Positions 41,185 through 50,857 of a stretch of 64,000 bases of DNA are shown here, one piece after another. Within the stretch, counting starts at the first letter, position 1. Each line of letters starts with the position of its first letter. This stretch comes from Fontibacillus panacisegetis (GTDB lineage Bacteria; Bacillota; Bacilli; Paenibacillales; Paenibacillaceae). A program made the position numbers and the translations under genes. The notes under the pieces are model-generated. The model was not told the origin of the DNA. It saw only the letters and a program-made list of their open reading frames with translations, and made no database searches. The stretch lies in NCBI RefSeq assembly GCF_900102215.1, contig NZ_FNBG01000015.1:55206-119205 (forward strand), read 5' to 3'.

Positions 41185-42977
41185 ACAACCACCTCTTTTT
41201 TGGATTCATACATTTTAGTTTGAGCAAGGTATAGGCGAGAATACTCACCTTTTAGCTTAAGCAATTCTGCATGAGATCCTTCTTCCACTATTTCTCCATG
41301 TTTCATGACAATAACATGATCGGCAAGAAAGGCAGCTCCTAGTCGGTGTGTGATAATTAGAACGGATTTTTCTGAATCCCTAAATAAATGCTCAATAATT
41401 TCCAGTTCAGATTGGGAGTCTAAGGCCGACGTGGGTTCATCGAGTATTATTACATCGCTATTTTTAAATATTGCGCGAGCTATCGCTACTTTTTGCCATT
41501 GACCACCAGAAAGTTCGTTTCCACCATCAAAAAAACGACCAAGTAAAGAGTTGTATTGTTCGGGCAAAGTGAGAATATGATCGTGAATCCCTGTGCTTTG
41601 AGCGGCATTAGTGATTTCAGAATGATTGTCTAGTCGTTCAATATCTCCAAAACCAATATTGTCTTTTACGCTAAACTCATATTGAACAAAATCCTGAAAT
41701 AATACAGAAATTCTTTTTTGATAGGATGCAGTATCAACTACTTCTAACGGGACATCATTTACATATATCATTTGTTCGCTAGTCTTATATAAACCGGCAA
41801 TACATTTGATTAGAGTGGTTTTACCCGACCCATTTTCTCCGACGATAACAACCTTTTTTCCCTTTTCTATACATAGATTTATATTTTTTAGGGACAATTG
41901 TTGTTGATTAGGATAAGTAAACGACAAATTTTTTAAAGATATAGTATATATTGCATTACAATGTGCCCGTGGAAATGAAGATTCGACTTCTTCTTGATGT
42001 TGGAACAATTCGAATTCTCTTATAAACAAGCTCGTTTCATATAAACTTGAAATAATTTTTATAATTTCCATTAAATTCGATTGGATGTTTTGAATGGATT
42101 GCAATGCACCTAAAAATACACCTACTTCCAACTTTTTTTTAGAGACTAACCCAACAATAAATATGCCTGATGCAATATATGTAAGTGTCATTAAAATACT
42201 TCCCATTACTTCCCACTTACTCTGTTTAAGCAGCAATTTATATTTTTCCTGTGCGTTTAATTTGAAATAGAAGGACCACTGTTCAATTAAGTAGAAACCT
42301 AGTCCAAAGAGACGAACTTCTTTTACGGAGTCACGCTGATTTAATAAGTCAGTTATATAAAGTTCCCTTCTGTGGTGAGGAGTTAGAAATTGGGTTAAAT
42401 TGTAGCGTTTATTTCCAAAGTTAATATCGATTAATAGAATAGGGATTGAAAATATAAACACTATTAAAATCAAAAACCAATGAATATTCGCAAGATAAAT
42501 AACCAATGACAGGACTGTAATTATATAGCTACCTAAGGAAAATAAATCCTTAACCATGGATACGATGTAAGAATGACTGTTTATAACACGGAGATTTTTA
42601 TCATAAAATGCAGGATCTTCAAAGGTTAGTAGTGGTAGTTTTGTTATTTTAGTAAGTACAGCTTTTTTTAAAACTAGTCCAGCTATATTTTCTAATTTTT
42701 GAACACTCAGTTGTGATAGCAACTGGAGTATAAAGGCCAAAATGATAATAGTCATTTGACAAATTAGATATAAAATAGCTTTTTCGTAACTTTTTCCTTC
42801 CTGAATAACTGTAATAACTTCATTTACTAATTCTTGCATAAGCCAAACACTAATAAATGGAATTAAGCCAAGTGCTACACTAATGAAAATAGACTTTAAT
42901 AGAAACGTTTTGTTTATAGACCAAACAGTTATCAGGGAATACACTGCGCCCCTTGCTAAGACTTTGAATGACTCCAT
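41181..42977 (-). CDS. ABC exporter, fused membrane and ATPase domains
   Basis: 598 residues. Six membrane helices over about 1-320, then the ATPase: Walker A GENGSGKTTL, signature ELSGGQWQKVAIARAIF, Walker B DVIILDEPTSALDS, H-loop IITHRLG. No N-terminal C39 peptidase domain, as in NisT-like exporters; leader removal would need another protease or a signal peptidase. First gene of the minus-strand run exporter-MauE-redoxin, with the peptide gene at its end. Most likely exports the cysteine-rich peptide. Confidence 0.88.
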   Translation of the reverse strand: MESFKVLARGAVYSLITVWSINKTFLLKSIFISVALGLIPFISVWLMQELVNEVITVIQEGKSYEKAILYLICQMTIIILAFILQLLSQLSVQKLENIAGLVLKKAVLTKITKLPLLTFEDPAFYDKNLRVINSHSYIVSMVKDLFSLGSYIITVLSLVIYLANIHWFLILIVFIFSIPILLIDINFGNKRYNLTQFLTPHHRRELYITDLLNQRDSVKEVRLFGLGFYLIEQWSFYFKLNAQEKYKLLLKQSKWEVMGSILMTLTYIASGIFIVGLVSKKKLEVGVFLGALQSIQNIQSNLMEIIKIISSLYETSLFIREFELFQHQEEVESSFPRAHCNAIYTISLKNLSFTYPNQQQLSLKNINLCIEKGKKVVIVGENGSGKTTLIKCIAGLYKTSEQMIYVNDVPLEVVDTASYQKRISVLFQDFVQYEFSVKDNIGFGDIERLDNHSEITNAAQSTGIHDHILTLPEQYNSLLGRFFDGGNELSGGQWQKVAIARAIFKNSDVIILDEPTSALDSQSELEIIEHLFRDSEKSVLIITHRLGAAFLADHVIVMKHGEIVEEGSHAELLKLKGEYSRLYLAQTKMYESKKEVVV

Positions 42978-43149
42978 TCCGCTCCTCTTTCCAAAGTAAA
43001 TAAATAAAATTGTTAATGTAGCATAAAGATATAATTTATGGTATCATTATACATTAATTGGAATGATTTTGCAATAATAGAAAGGTGTTCTATGTACAAA
43101 GCAAATAGCGAGTTTTTAGTATTCTCGGAAAAAAGGGAGCATAGTAATT

Positions 43150-43686
43150 ATGCAAATCTATGTGGAGTTTTCCTTGGTAATATTAATTTTAATAGCTTCC
43201 TTCGGCGTATACAGATACTTATCTGTTCAACTCAAACAATCCAAGGTTTTTAGTAGTGAATTTGGGGGGATCAAAGCTTATAGCCTTCTCAATCAACGAG
43301 CTCCTGAATTAGTAGTAAATAGTAATATGCACAAAATTGACTTAAGCAAATGGATCGAAGATAGGGGCCTTCTGCTCATATTTATTGATTTAGATTGCCC
43401 TCATTGTATTCCTTCGTTGGAGTTATTTCTAAGCAGCAATACATATAGTTTAGAATTTATTGTTTTAATCCGAGGAGAAGAAGGTTCTCGTTATTCAAAT
43501 TTATATACAGAAAACGATAAGTTGCAGATACTACATGTAAATGGGGAGTTTTTTGAGGCATATCAAATTAATGAATTTCCCTATTATATTTTTGTTAATA
43601 AAGAGCAATTCATTGTGTATGCTTCCTCCGTTCCGGATGGCTTATTAAACAACTTGGATTTTTATAAAAGTATTTCAAATTATTAA
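43150..43686 (+). CDS. Second membrane-anchored thioredoxin-fold protein
   Basis: 178 residues, one N-terminal helix (VEFSLVILILIASFGVYRYL) and an outside redoxin-like domain with a CPHC motif (FIDLDCPHCIPSLELFL), the dipeptide PH being that of strongly oxidising DsbA-like enzymes. Divergent from the exporter gene, 172 bases away. With the CVTC protein it gives an oxidase/isomerase-like pair. ATG at 43150 after GGGAGC. Oxidant of the peptide disulfides is inferred. Confidence 0.8.
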   Translation: MQIYVEFSLVILILIASFGVYRYLSVQLKQSKVFSSEFGGIKAYSLLNQRAPELVVNSNMHKIDLSKWIEDRGLLLIFIDLDCPHCIPSLELFLSSNTYSLEFIVLIRGEEGSRYSNLYTENDKLQILHVNGEFFEAYQINEFPYYIFVNKEQFIVYASSVPDGLLNNLDFYKSISNY

Positions 43687-43753
43687 AAAAGAGCAGTTGC
43701 CTTCATCTTTGTTTTGGAATAACCATACAAGGGTGAAGACAACATACCAAGCA

Positions 43754-44173
43754 TTATGAAACTGGTGTTGTCTCAGATGGAGTTACAGGTTCGCTGGATA
43801 CAACAATCTCTGTTCTTGATAGATTTACTAGGGAACTTTTTTCAAATTGTTGTACTGCTTCCTTGGAGATGGATGCGGTATCTCCATCATGATTAGTTGT
43901 ATTTTTGTTTTCTAGGTTTCGTTTCTCTTCCTCTGCTTTTTTAATATTCTTTTGATTTTCTGAAAGTTGCTTAAATTGTGCTTCCAAGCTTTTTGCTCGT
44001 TTTTTGAGCATTAAATTGTTAAACATCTGCTTCTTTTGTCTAGGTGTAGCATCACTGAAGGCAATCTTAAGCGCTTCATCTAAATTGTTGTTTTTTTGCG
44101 TACTATTAAAGATGCTTGTCTGTTCGTTAATTCCCAGTCTGTTAACGTATGAGGTCCCTACATTGGATATCAA
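43754..44173 (-). CDS. Hypothetical coiled-coil protein
   Basis: 139 residues, soluble, charged. The middle (about 55-100; LEAQFKQLSENQKNIKKAEE) is predicted to be coiled coil, and the tail is Thr/Ser/Pro-rich. No signal peptide. TTG start with AAAGGAGGTGA upstream. Convergent with the CPHC protein. Not recognised; may or may not belong to the peptide system. Confidence 0.65.
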   Translation of the reverse strand: MISNVGTSYVNRLGINEQTSIFNSTQKNNNLDEALKIAFSDATPRQKKQMFNNLMLKKRAKSLEAQFKQLSENQKNIKKAEEEKRNLENKNTTNHDGDTASISKEAVQQFEKSSLVNLSRTEIVVSSEPVTPSETTPVS

Positions 44174-44286
44174 GACGTTTCACCTCCTTTCAGAATAATG
44201 AGTATTCTATCGTTATTATCGGAAGTTATATCCTATATTTTAGTATAAGTTCCAAATTTATAATTATTTTTTGGTTAACATAAAAT

Positions 44287-44334
44287 AAGAGACCTCGAGT
44301 TTCTGCCACATTTGGGCAGAGCTTGTGGTCTCTT
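44287..44334. other. Nested stem-loop in the gap 44174-44539
   Basis: AAGAGACC paired with GGTCTCTT, enclosing TCTGCC/GGCAGA. No U-tract. The remaining part of this gap shows nothing that I can support. Confidence 0.4.
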
Positions 44335-44539
44335 CATCTAGACATTTAAATAGATCGATCCGTGTTTTATTCAAGATTCGATATTAAACCTTTATGACCG
44401 AATAAACTGCAAGGAGACTGATCAGTAAGAATAGTACATTACCATAAGGGTTTTCAGCTTTCTATTGGCAGCTTTTGTAATTCATAATAAACAAGGTTGT
44501 TTCTTTTATTAGGCGACCCTGTTTTCTTATTAGCGAACT

Positions 44540-44884
44540 TTGATACAAGGATTTCTTCAGGATCGTTATCCAAGTCACACTATACGGACCTCGAAATATT
44601 GTTTAAAGATTTCTTATCCGCCGTTCTCAGAAAATATGGATATTTCTGGTGGAGGAATCGTCATTGAAGTAAGTGAGGATGAATTTATATTTGCAGGATT
44701 AAACTTCGATGTTCAATTTACACCGTTGTCCGACAGCCACTATGCAGCAGAGTTTATCGCCATTGAAGAAGGAGAATTCGATCAGGAATCCTGGGTGCGT
44801 TCCAGACGCTTAAAAAGGGATGAGCTTGTTGTCCGATTTAATCCAATTTACTCCATTAAAAAGGTAAAGGTATTCGCATATTAG
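44540..44884 (+). pseudogene. C-terminal fragment of a glycoside hydrolase (DUF5597/GH35-like)
   Basis: An open stretch of 114 codons without ribosome site. DISGGGIVIEVSEDEFIFAG followed by LNFDVQFTP resembles the C-terminal DUF5597 domain of GH35/GH42-like beta-galactosidases. The catalytic part is gone, and the first 25 codons look frameshifted. A relic. Confidence 0.5.
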
Positions 44885-45136
44885 AATCACTTTGGTATTC
44901 ATTTAAAGTAAGTCATCATATAAGCTCAATAGGATTCATTAGTATATGGCTCTACTCGCAAAAGCTGAAGAATATAAGGCTTTTCCTAGGAGAGCTATTG
45001 CCGTCCAAATTATCGCCTGCCCTGTCTGCTCTTAGACTTAGTTAAAAATAATATTTGCATTGAGGATGGTATACTGGTTTTTTGCTAATAAACTGAAAAT
45101 CCGCATTGACAAGAGAGCTGGCCTGAGATTAATTAC

Positions 45137-45678
45137 ATGTATGAGCTCGTTAAACTTGATGAGAAATCACCAGTGAAAAGTATACTTCACACCTCGGATG
45201 CTGAACAGTTTGTCCCGAGGCACTGGCATTAAGTGTAGAGATATCCTATGTCATAAAAGGCTGGATCGATGCGATCTACGTTGAGGAGACGACGTACACT
45301 TCCGAGCAAGGTGACATCGTAGTTATTCATTCAAATGCGGTTCATTCCTTCTCCACGTCTGAAGAAGCGACCGTATGGCTTTAACTTTACTGATTCCATA
45401 CGAATATTAAAGAGAGTTTTTCAGAGATTGACCGTTATATCCTCCATTGTGTATCGAGGAACGAGCATAATCATGAGCAGCGCTCGAAGTTAAGGGAATT
45501 ACGAGGCATTCTCGACCGAATTGTGGACGCTTATCTCTGTTACGAGAGTGACTCACTTGCAGATATTGAGATAAAGGGCTTATCTTATCGGGTTAATTAT
45601 ATACTGCTGAGCGATTTCTTAATAGAAAAGCCAGGCGGTGTAATGAAAACGAATAAACATTTGGAGCGGTTTTGCTAG
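45137..45678 (+). pseudogene. AraC-family regulator, frameshifted and lacking its HTH
   Basis: From ATG 45137 the frame reads MYELVKLDEKSPVKSILHTS to PRHWH and hits TAA at 45230. One frame over it resumes as EISYVIKGWIDAIYVEETTY and GDIVVIHSNAVHSFSTSEEA, a cupin sensor domain of AraC type, stops again (45384 region), then goes on to LRELRGILDRIVDAYLCYES and YRVNYILLSDFLIEKPGG. The DNA-binding double HTH is missing. Multiple stops make it inactive. Such regulators often govern sugar hydrolases like the remnant before it. Confidence 0.75.
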
Positions 45679-45966
45679 ATATATTTATCAAAGATACTGA
45701 TTTAAATGAAGTAGTTAGGCTAGAGGTAAAACTAGTAATTGATGAATCACAAACTAAAATATTGAATATAGAAAAGCTATAAGAGGTAATTACTAGTAGA
45801 AGTCATTCAACCCGAAGAGGCGCCTCGAACCATTAAACATATCCTGCGCCTCGAGACATTTAACAAAGTCGAAGATATAGATTATAGATCAATAGATTAA
45901 TTCATGTAATCAACATTAAGCAATAATTAATATGGTTCATAAGGTATACAGTTGAATATTCAGAAA

Positions 45967-46003
45967 TGCTTACCGTTGTTTTTAATGGGTAAGCAATTTT
46001 TTT
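45967..46003 (+). terminator. Intrinsic terminator in the gene graveyard
   Basis: TGCTTACC paired with GGTAAGCA around 13 bases, then a T7 tract. Confidence 0.65.
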
Positions 46004-46667
46004 GCTTTCATTTTTCATACGTTGTTTGCAACTTTCATGCCGTAGTGCCAATCGAATGGAGTGTGTTAAGTGGAACGAATATGGCTAACATTGCAAGATG
46101 CATGCTGTGAATAATTATGCAATTCCATTGTGCGGGTATTCTCATGAATTGTGAAGATCAGGCTTATGCAGCAGCTTTCGAGGGAATGTCGTTCTCACTA
46201 ACTCTGGAAATAGCTAATTCTGACGGCACACACTTAAATGGATTTGTTTCTAAATCAGTAAGATATTTTGTAACAGAATCACTTAGAAATGAATGATTTA
46301 ACATAAAAAATGTAATTAAATGTTGAATATTGGACGGCCGCTATGTGCTATCTGGTCTTTTCTCTAGGGTGATTATCGTGTTGCTAAATCAACTTAATGT
46401 TTATCAGCAGAATCCATTTATGGTTACGCCTAATCAGAGTGTCCATATGAATTACTGCAATAAGAACAAATTAATGGTAAAAAGCATCAGATCAAATGCA
46501 TCAAGCGAGGATATTCTTAGCTGCTGGACAAGAAAAAGGTGTAATTAGGGACATTTGCAATATTTTTGGTTTAGCGCTATATGAGTTCGGACTCTAATTA
46601 CTAGATAAAACTCCTCGTGTTACAACACTACTTGATTTACTAGATAATATATTTAATTGAATACGAT
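46004..46667. other. Decayed stretch with no supported gene
   Basis: Many short broken frames. One 59-codon frame at 46117-46296 (MQFHCAGILMNCEDQAYAAA) and a 72-codon frame at 46330 lack ribosome sites and recognisable domains. I treat the whole as a relic or spacer DNA upstream of the ter locus. Confidence 0.4.
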
Positions 46668-46728
46668 GGACGAAGAAGCATCTCAGACAGGCTTTATGCT
46701 ATGTTCTGTGATGCTTCTTTCTTTGTCC
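46668..46728. terminator. Long hairpin upstream of the ter locus
   Basis: AAGAAGCATC paired with GATGCTTCTT, and an outer GGAC/GTCC. It isolates the ter operon from the graveyard upstream. Confidence 0.5.
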
Positions 46729-46808
46729 GAGCTTTCAAAAATTTTTTTGAAATTTGAATCTTTCTATTGGCTCGTCTGGTTTAATAGGAAAAAAATACCG
46801 TCGAAAAA

Positions 46809-46837
46809 TTGCATATTTTGCGAAAAGATAGCATAAT
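46809..46837 (+). promoter_or_regulatory. Candidate sigma-A promoter of the ter operon
   Basis: TTGCAT (46809-46814), 17 bases, CATAAT (46832-46837). Related operons in Bacillus (yceC-yceH) use ECF stress sigma factors; a TGAAAT..CGTC pair about 50-80 bases upstream has the wrong spacing for that. Confidence 0.4.
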
Positions 46838-46874
46838 TAGATTTGCAGGGAAATTTGAGGGGGGGTGTAAATAT

Positions 46875-47477
46875 ATGACTATTTCATTGGTAAAAGGTCA
46901 AAAAATTGATCTAACGAAGGGTAATGCCGGTCTTACACGTATCACGGTTGGTCTTGGTTGGGACCCGGTTGAAACAGAAAGTGTGGGCTTCTTCGGGCGA
47001 AAGAAAAAGACGGGTGTAAACATCGACTGTGATGCTTCTGCTATATTGCTTGATGCAAATGGCAGATTGGCGAAGCGGACAAACGTGGTTTGTTTCCACA
47101 ACTTGACGAGCCCTTGTGGTTCCGTAAAACATACTGGTGACAACTTGACTGGCGAGGGTGATGGTGATGACGAACAGATCCTTATATCCCTCGACAAAGT
47201 ACCAGCAGATGTTCATCGAATCTTGATGTGCGTTAACATCTACAACTGCGAATCACGAGGTCAAGATTTCGGAATGATCAAATCTGCCTATATCCGCGTG
47301 TTGAACTCTGTTCAGAATCAGGAACTCATTCGTTTTAATCTTACTGATAGCTACGCGGGAATGACCGCATTGATTGTTGGCGAAATTTATCGTCATAACG
47401 ACGAGTGGAAATTTAACGCTATCGGTGAGGGGGCACATGCAGCCCACATCGATATTCTCTCTCAACGCTACCAATAA
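46875..47477 (+). CDS. TerD-family protein 1
   Basis: 200 residues of one TerD domain: [26 protein letters not shown], then the acidic calcium-binding stretch [20 protein letters not shown]. It has an insert VGFFGRKKKTGV near residue 38 where the next two copies are shorter, and DCDASA in place of the usual DLDASA. ATG at 46875 follows GAGGGGGGG; an upstream frame has no ribosome site. First gene of the Ter locus. TerD proteins are soluble, bind calcium and associate with the TerC membrane protein. Confidence 0.9.
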   Translation: MTISLVKGQKIDLTKGNAGLTRITVGLGWDPVETESVGFFGRKKKTGVNIDCDASAILLDANGRLAKRTNVVCFHNLTSPCGSVKHTGDNLTGEGDGDDEQILISLDKVPADVHRILMCVNIYNCESRGQDFGMIKSAYIRVLNSVQNQELIRFNLTDSYAGMTALIVGEIYRHNDEWKFNAIGEGAHAAHIDILSQRYQ

Positions 47478-47502
47478 TCTAAAATGATAGGGGATTAGAA
47501 AC

Positions 47503-48078
47503 ATGGCTATCAATCTTTCTAAAGGTCAAAAAATTGATCTGACCAAAACAAATCCTGGACTCACTAAAGTTCTGGTCGGTCTTGGTTGGGATACAAATAA
47601 GTATGACGGCGGCAAGGACTTCGACCTAGATGCTTCAGCATTCCTGTTGAAAGCAGACGGCAAGGCAGCTTCGGAAAATGACTTTATTTTCTACAATAAT
47701 CCGCAAAATACAAATGGATCTGTCATACATAGCGGAGACAACCGCACCGGGGACGGGGACGGCGATGATGAAGTTGTTAAAGTGGATCTCGCCACAGTTC
47801 CTGCTGAAGCGGAAAAAATTTCTTTCTGCATCACCATTCACGAAGGTTTGGAACGAAGCCAAAACTTCGGCCAAGTTTCCAATGCTTACGTTCGCATCTT
47901 GAATGAAGCAACTGGTGAAGAAATCGTACGCTACGACCTTGGGGAAGATTTCTCTGTTGAAACAGCAATCGTTGTTGGTGAGTTGTATCGCCATAGCGGT
48001 GAGTGGAAATTTAGCGCAGTTGGCGCTGGCTATAAGGATGGTCTAGGCGGATTGGTTAAGGATTTCGGCCTGGCTTGA
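47503..48078 (+). CDS. terD: TerD-family protein 2 (canonical TerD/TerE-like)
   Basis: 191 residues, the usual TerD length. [40 protein letters not shown] with the calcium ligands, [20 protein letters not shown]. The ATG follows TAGGGG, 25 bases after TerD 1. A terminator follows, so part of the transcripts may end here. Confidence 0.95.
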   Translation: MAINLSKGQKIDLTKTNPGLTKVLVGLGWDTNKYDGGKDFDLDASAFLLKADGKAASENDFIFYNNPQNTNGSVIHSGDNRTGDGDGDDEVVKVDLATVPAEAEKISFCITIHEGLERSQNFGQVSNAYVRILNEATGEEIVRYDLGEDFSVETAIVVGELYRHSGEWKFSAVGAGYKDGLGGLVKDFGLA

Positions 48079-48095
48079 TTGACTATCAATCACAT

Positions 48096-48123
48096 AAAAG
48101 ACCGTCTACTCGGACGGTCTTTT
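48096..48123 (+). terminator. Intrinsic terminator inside the ter gene run
   Basis: AAAAGACCGTC paired with GACGGTCTTTT, with a U-tract included. It lies between TerD 2 and TerD 3, so it divides the locus or attenuates the downstream part. Confidence 0.75.
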
Positions 48124-48157
48124 AATTCAAGAGGATACATAAAGGAGTGTATATATC

Positions 48158-48739
48158 GTGACAATCAGCTTAAGCAAAGGGCAACGTATCGATCTTACCA
48201 AGACAAACCCGGGACTAACAAAAGTGGTTGTGGGTTTGGGGTGGGATATCAATAAATATAACTCCGGCGCAGATTATGATTTGGATGCTTCCGCCTTTTT
48301 GATTCAGGCAGACGGCAGAGTACAGGGGATAGAAGGCTTTCTCTATTATAATAATGCTAAACTCTATAACGGTGCAGTCGAGCATACTGGCGACAATCGT
48401 ACAGGAGCAGGTGATGGTGATGATGAGCAGATTATCATCGATTTCACGAAAATCCCGGAACACATCCAGAGAATCGGTATCGCAGTTACGATCCATGAAG
48501 CTGAATTGCGTAAACAAAACTTCGGACATGTATCCAATGCATTCGTTCGTGTTGTAGATGCAGCTACAGATCGTGAGGTTCTCCGGTACGATCTTGGTGA
48601 GGAATTCTCTCTGGAGACCGCCGTTGTAATCTGCGAGCTGTATAGACATGGATCTGAATGGAAATTCCAAGCGATTGGTTCCGGATTCAATGGCGGGCTT
48701 GCTGCGCTGTGTAAAAATTATGGTCTGGATGCTCAATAA
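48158..48739 (+). CDS. TerD-family protein 3
   Basis: 193 residues, closely related to TerD 2 ([59 protein letters not shown]). GTG start with AAAGGAGTG upstream. The arrangement of paralogues in tandem suggests hetero-oligomers around TerC. Confidence 0.94.
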   Translation: MTISLSKGQRIDLTKTNPGLTKVVVGLGWDINKYNSGADYDLDASAFLIQADGRVQGIEGFLYYNNAKLYNGAVEHTGDNRTGAGDGDDEQIIIDFTKIPEHIQRIGIAVTIHEAELRKQNFGHVSNAFVRVVDAATDREVLRYDLGEEFSLETAVVICELYRHGSEWKFQAIGSGFNGGLAALCKNYGLDAQ

Positions 48740-48759
48740 CATTTGAAAGGTTGATATAC

Positions 48760-49989
48760 ATGTCTACCGAACTTGTAAAAGGTCAAAAGGCAGACCTCAC
48801 AAAAGGTAATCCTACTATAAATAATATCATTGTCGGCATGGGGTGGAAAACTCCCAATACCTCAATTGAAGTTGACTTTTCGGCATTTCTCCTCACCGTA
48901 GAATCCAAAGTTACTAAAGATGAGGATTTAATATTTTATGGAAATCCTACGGGACCAAACAATTCGATACAGGTAATTAATTTATCTTCACTGTCAGAAG
49001 ACAATACACAAGTTTCTGTCTCTTTGCGAGACATTCCTTCTCAATACGAGAGAATTTCCTTTGCTTTAACTATTTACGAAGGAGAAAAGAGAAAACAAAA
49101 TTTCTCGATGCTGGATGATTGTTACATACGAATCATTGATACAGTTTCAAGAAAGGAACAGTTGCATTTTAACATTGGAAATTCCTTTTCTGTCGAAACA
49201 GCAATTGTCGTCGGAGAACTTTATAGATATAACGGAGAATGGAAATTCAATCCGATTGGATCTGGGTACTCTGGAGGACTAGAGGCGCTCTGTACAAGCT
49301 ATGGAGTGGATATATCCCAAGAAATCCATCAAGAACAAGAAACACCAAAAATTCGTGATCAATCTACTCCTGCACCAAGTTTCCCACCGTCTATTAATCT
49401 CTCAAAGATTGAATTAAAGAAAAAGGGGGATGTCATCAACCTTCAGAAAGGTAGCGGCCCAATTGGTGAGGTTCTGGTAAACCTGAATTGGAATCGAGGC
49501 AAATCAAGTTCGTTCTTTGCGTCCAAAGGGATCGATCTCGACTTAGGTTGCCTGTTTGAATTAAAAGACGGTCGTAAAGGGGCGATTCAGGCTCTTGGTG
49601 ATAGTTTCGGAAGTCTCAATCGAGTTCCCTTCGTTGCATTAGACGGGGATGACCGCACGGGGGCTGTAACATCGGGCGAGAATCTTCGAATTAACGGCAA
49701 GCATGTTTCAGATATTAAGCGGATTGTCGTATATGCCTTTATATATGAAGGGGTTACAAAGTGGTCCGATGCCGACGGGGTTGTCACCATTAAACAAAAC
49801 GGGGGACCCGATATTGAGGTTAAACTCGACCAACACGATAATCGCAAGGGAATGTGCGCCATTGCTATGATCCGGAATGTGAACGACCAGACGTTCAGCA
49901 TAGAAAGACTTGTTGAATATTTTTCGGGTCATGAGGAGTTGGACAGGGCCTACAATTGGGACTTAAATTGGGTAGCAGGAAGCAAATGA
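48760..49989 (+). CDS. Two-domain TerD/TerA-like protein
   Basis: About 409 residues: an N-terminal TerD domain (1-190) in which the acidic calcium loops are degenerate (NLSSLSEDNTQV instead of DNxTGxGDGDDE), a linker, and a C-terminal TerA-like domain (about 215-409; DVINLQKGSGPIGEVLVNLN, then FVALDGDDRTGAVTSGENLR). ATG at 48760 follows AAAGGTTG. It fuses what are separate proteins in classical ter operons. The first domain has probably lost calcium binding and serves as scaffold. Confidence 0.88.
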   Translation: MSTELVKGQKADLTKGNPTINNIIVGMGWKTPNTSIEVDFSAFLLTVESKVTKDEDLIFYGNPTGPNNSIQVINLSSLSEDNTQVSVSLRDIPSQYERISFALTIYEGEKRKQNFSMLDDCYIRIIDTVSRKEQLHFNIGNSFSVETAIVVGELYRYNGEWKFNPIGSGYSGGLEALCTSYGVDISQEIHQEQETPKIRDQSTPAPSFPPSINLSKIELKKKGDVINLQKGSGPIGEVLVNLNWNRGKSSSFFASKGIDLDLGCLFELKDGRKGAIQALGDSFGSLNRVPFVALDGDDRTGAVTSGENLRINGKHVSDIKRIVVYAFIYEGVTKWSDADGVVTIKQNGGPDIEVKLDQHDNRKGMCAIAMIRNVNDQTFSIERLVEYFSGHEELDRAYNWDLNWVAGSK

Positions 49990-50019
49990 TAACAAAATTT
50001 CGGGGTGGGATGTAGAATT

Positions 50020-50823
50020 ATGATGGATTTTATTAATAGTTTTATTGACAATTTTTCTGAGTATTTCAACTGGGAACATACTGTAGCGATTCTTTCGGAC
50101 CCAGTTAGCTGGGGGATTATAGCAAGCCTAGTATTGTTGGAAGGCTTGTTATCCGCAGACAATGCCCTTGTACTTGCAGTGTTGGTTAAGCACCTTCCCA
50201 AGGAGCAACAAAAGAAGGCTTTATTTTACGGATTGCTTGGTGCCTATGTATTCCGCTTCCTCGCAATTAGTATTGGTACCTTCCTTGTAAAAATCACTTG
50301 GGTTAAAGTTATAGGCGGCCTGTATCTTCTGTGGATTGCATGTAGCCACCTCTTCCACCTCGAAGTTAAATGGGTGCGCGCAGGTAAAATTCCTGTACTT
50401 CCTTACATAGGAAGGAACAATGATGCGGCAGAAGAAGACCAAGTGGAAAACAAAGCAAGAGGCTTCTGGCGGACCGTTCTGACTGTAGAGCTAATGGACA
50501 TTGCATTTAGTGTCGACAGCGTTATAGCGGCGTTTGGTGTAAGTGAACAAGTATGGGTCTTGTTCCTTGGAGGCATCCTCGGCGTTCTGATGATGCGTGG
50601 TGTAGCTCAAGTCTTCTTGAAACTCATTGGACGCTACCCAGAGCTTGAGAAAGCAGCATTCATCCTCATTATCATTATTGGACTTAAAATGCTTGCAGCA
50701 GTCGTAGGATTTCACCTTCCGCATATCGTATTCTTCGCCCTTTTGATCGCTGTATTTGTAGGAGCAATCATCTTGAGCACCCTTCGCAAAAAAAGCCAAG
50801 ATACAACGACGAAATCGGCTTAA
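50020..50823 (+). CDS. terC: TerC family integral membrane protein
   Basis: About 267 residues, seven helices. Two internally repeated motifs with membrane acidic residues, EGLLSADNALVLAVL and ELMDIAFSVDSVIAAFG, mark TerC, which is related to metal exporters (manganese/calcium in recent work on the family). It is the membrane hub for the TerD proteins. Two ATGs (50020, 50023) follow GGGGTGG. A terminator comes next. Confidence 0.94.
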   Translation: MMDFINSFIDNFSEYFNWEHTVAILSDPVSWGIIASLVLLEGLLSADNALVLAVLVKHLPKEQQKKALFYGLLGAYVFRFLAISIGTFLVKITWVKVIGGLYLLWIACSHLFHLEVKWVRAGKIPVLPYIGRNNDAAEEDQVENKARGFWRTVLTVELMDIAFSVDSVIAAFGVSEQVWVLFLGGILGVLMMRGVAQVFLKLIGRYPELEKAAFILIIIIGLKMLAAVVGFHLPHIVFFALLIAVFVGAIILSTLRKKSQDTTTKSA

Positions 50824-50857
50824 TCTTCCCTTCGGAATACAAGAATTTAATAAATCT

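Noticed and set aside
41181..42977. C39 peptidase-containing bacteriocin exporter
   Set aside because: The N-terminus starts with membrane helices; no Cys-His peptidase domain precedes them.
44287..44334. T-box or other riboswitch in 44174-44539
   Set aside because: Only a nested stem is seen; no T-box motif, specifier stem or downstream intact gene.
46330..46548. 72-codon ORF before the Ter locus
   Set aside because: No ribosome site, no domain, in a region full of broken frames.
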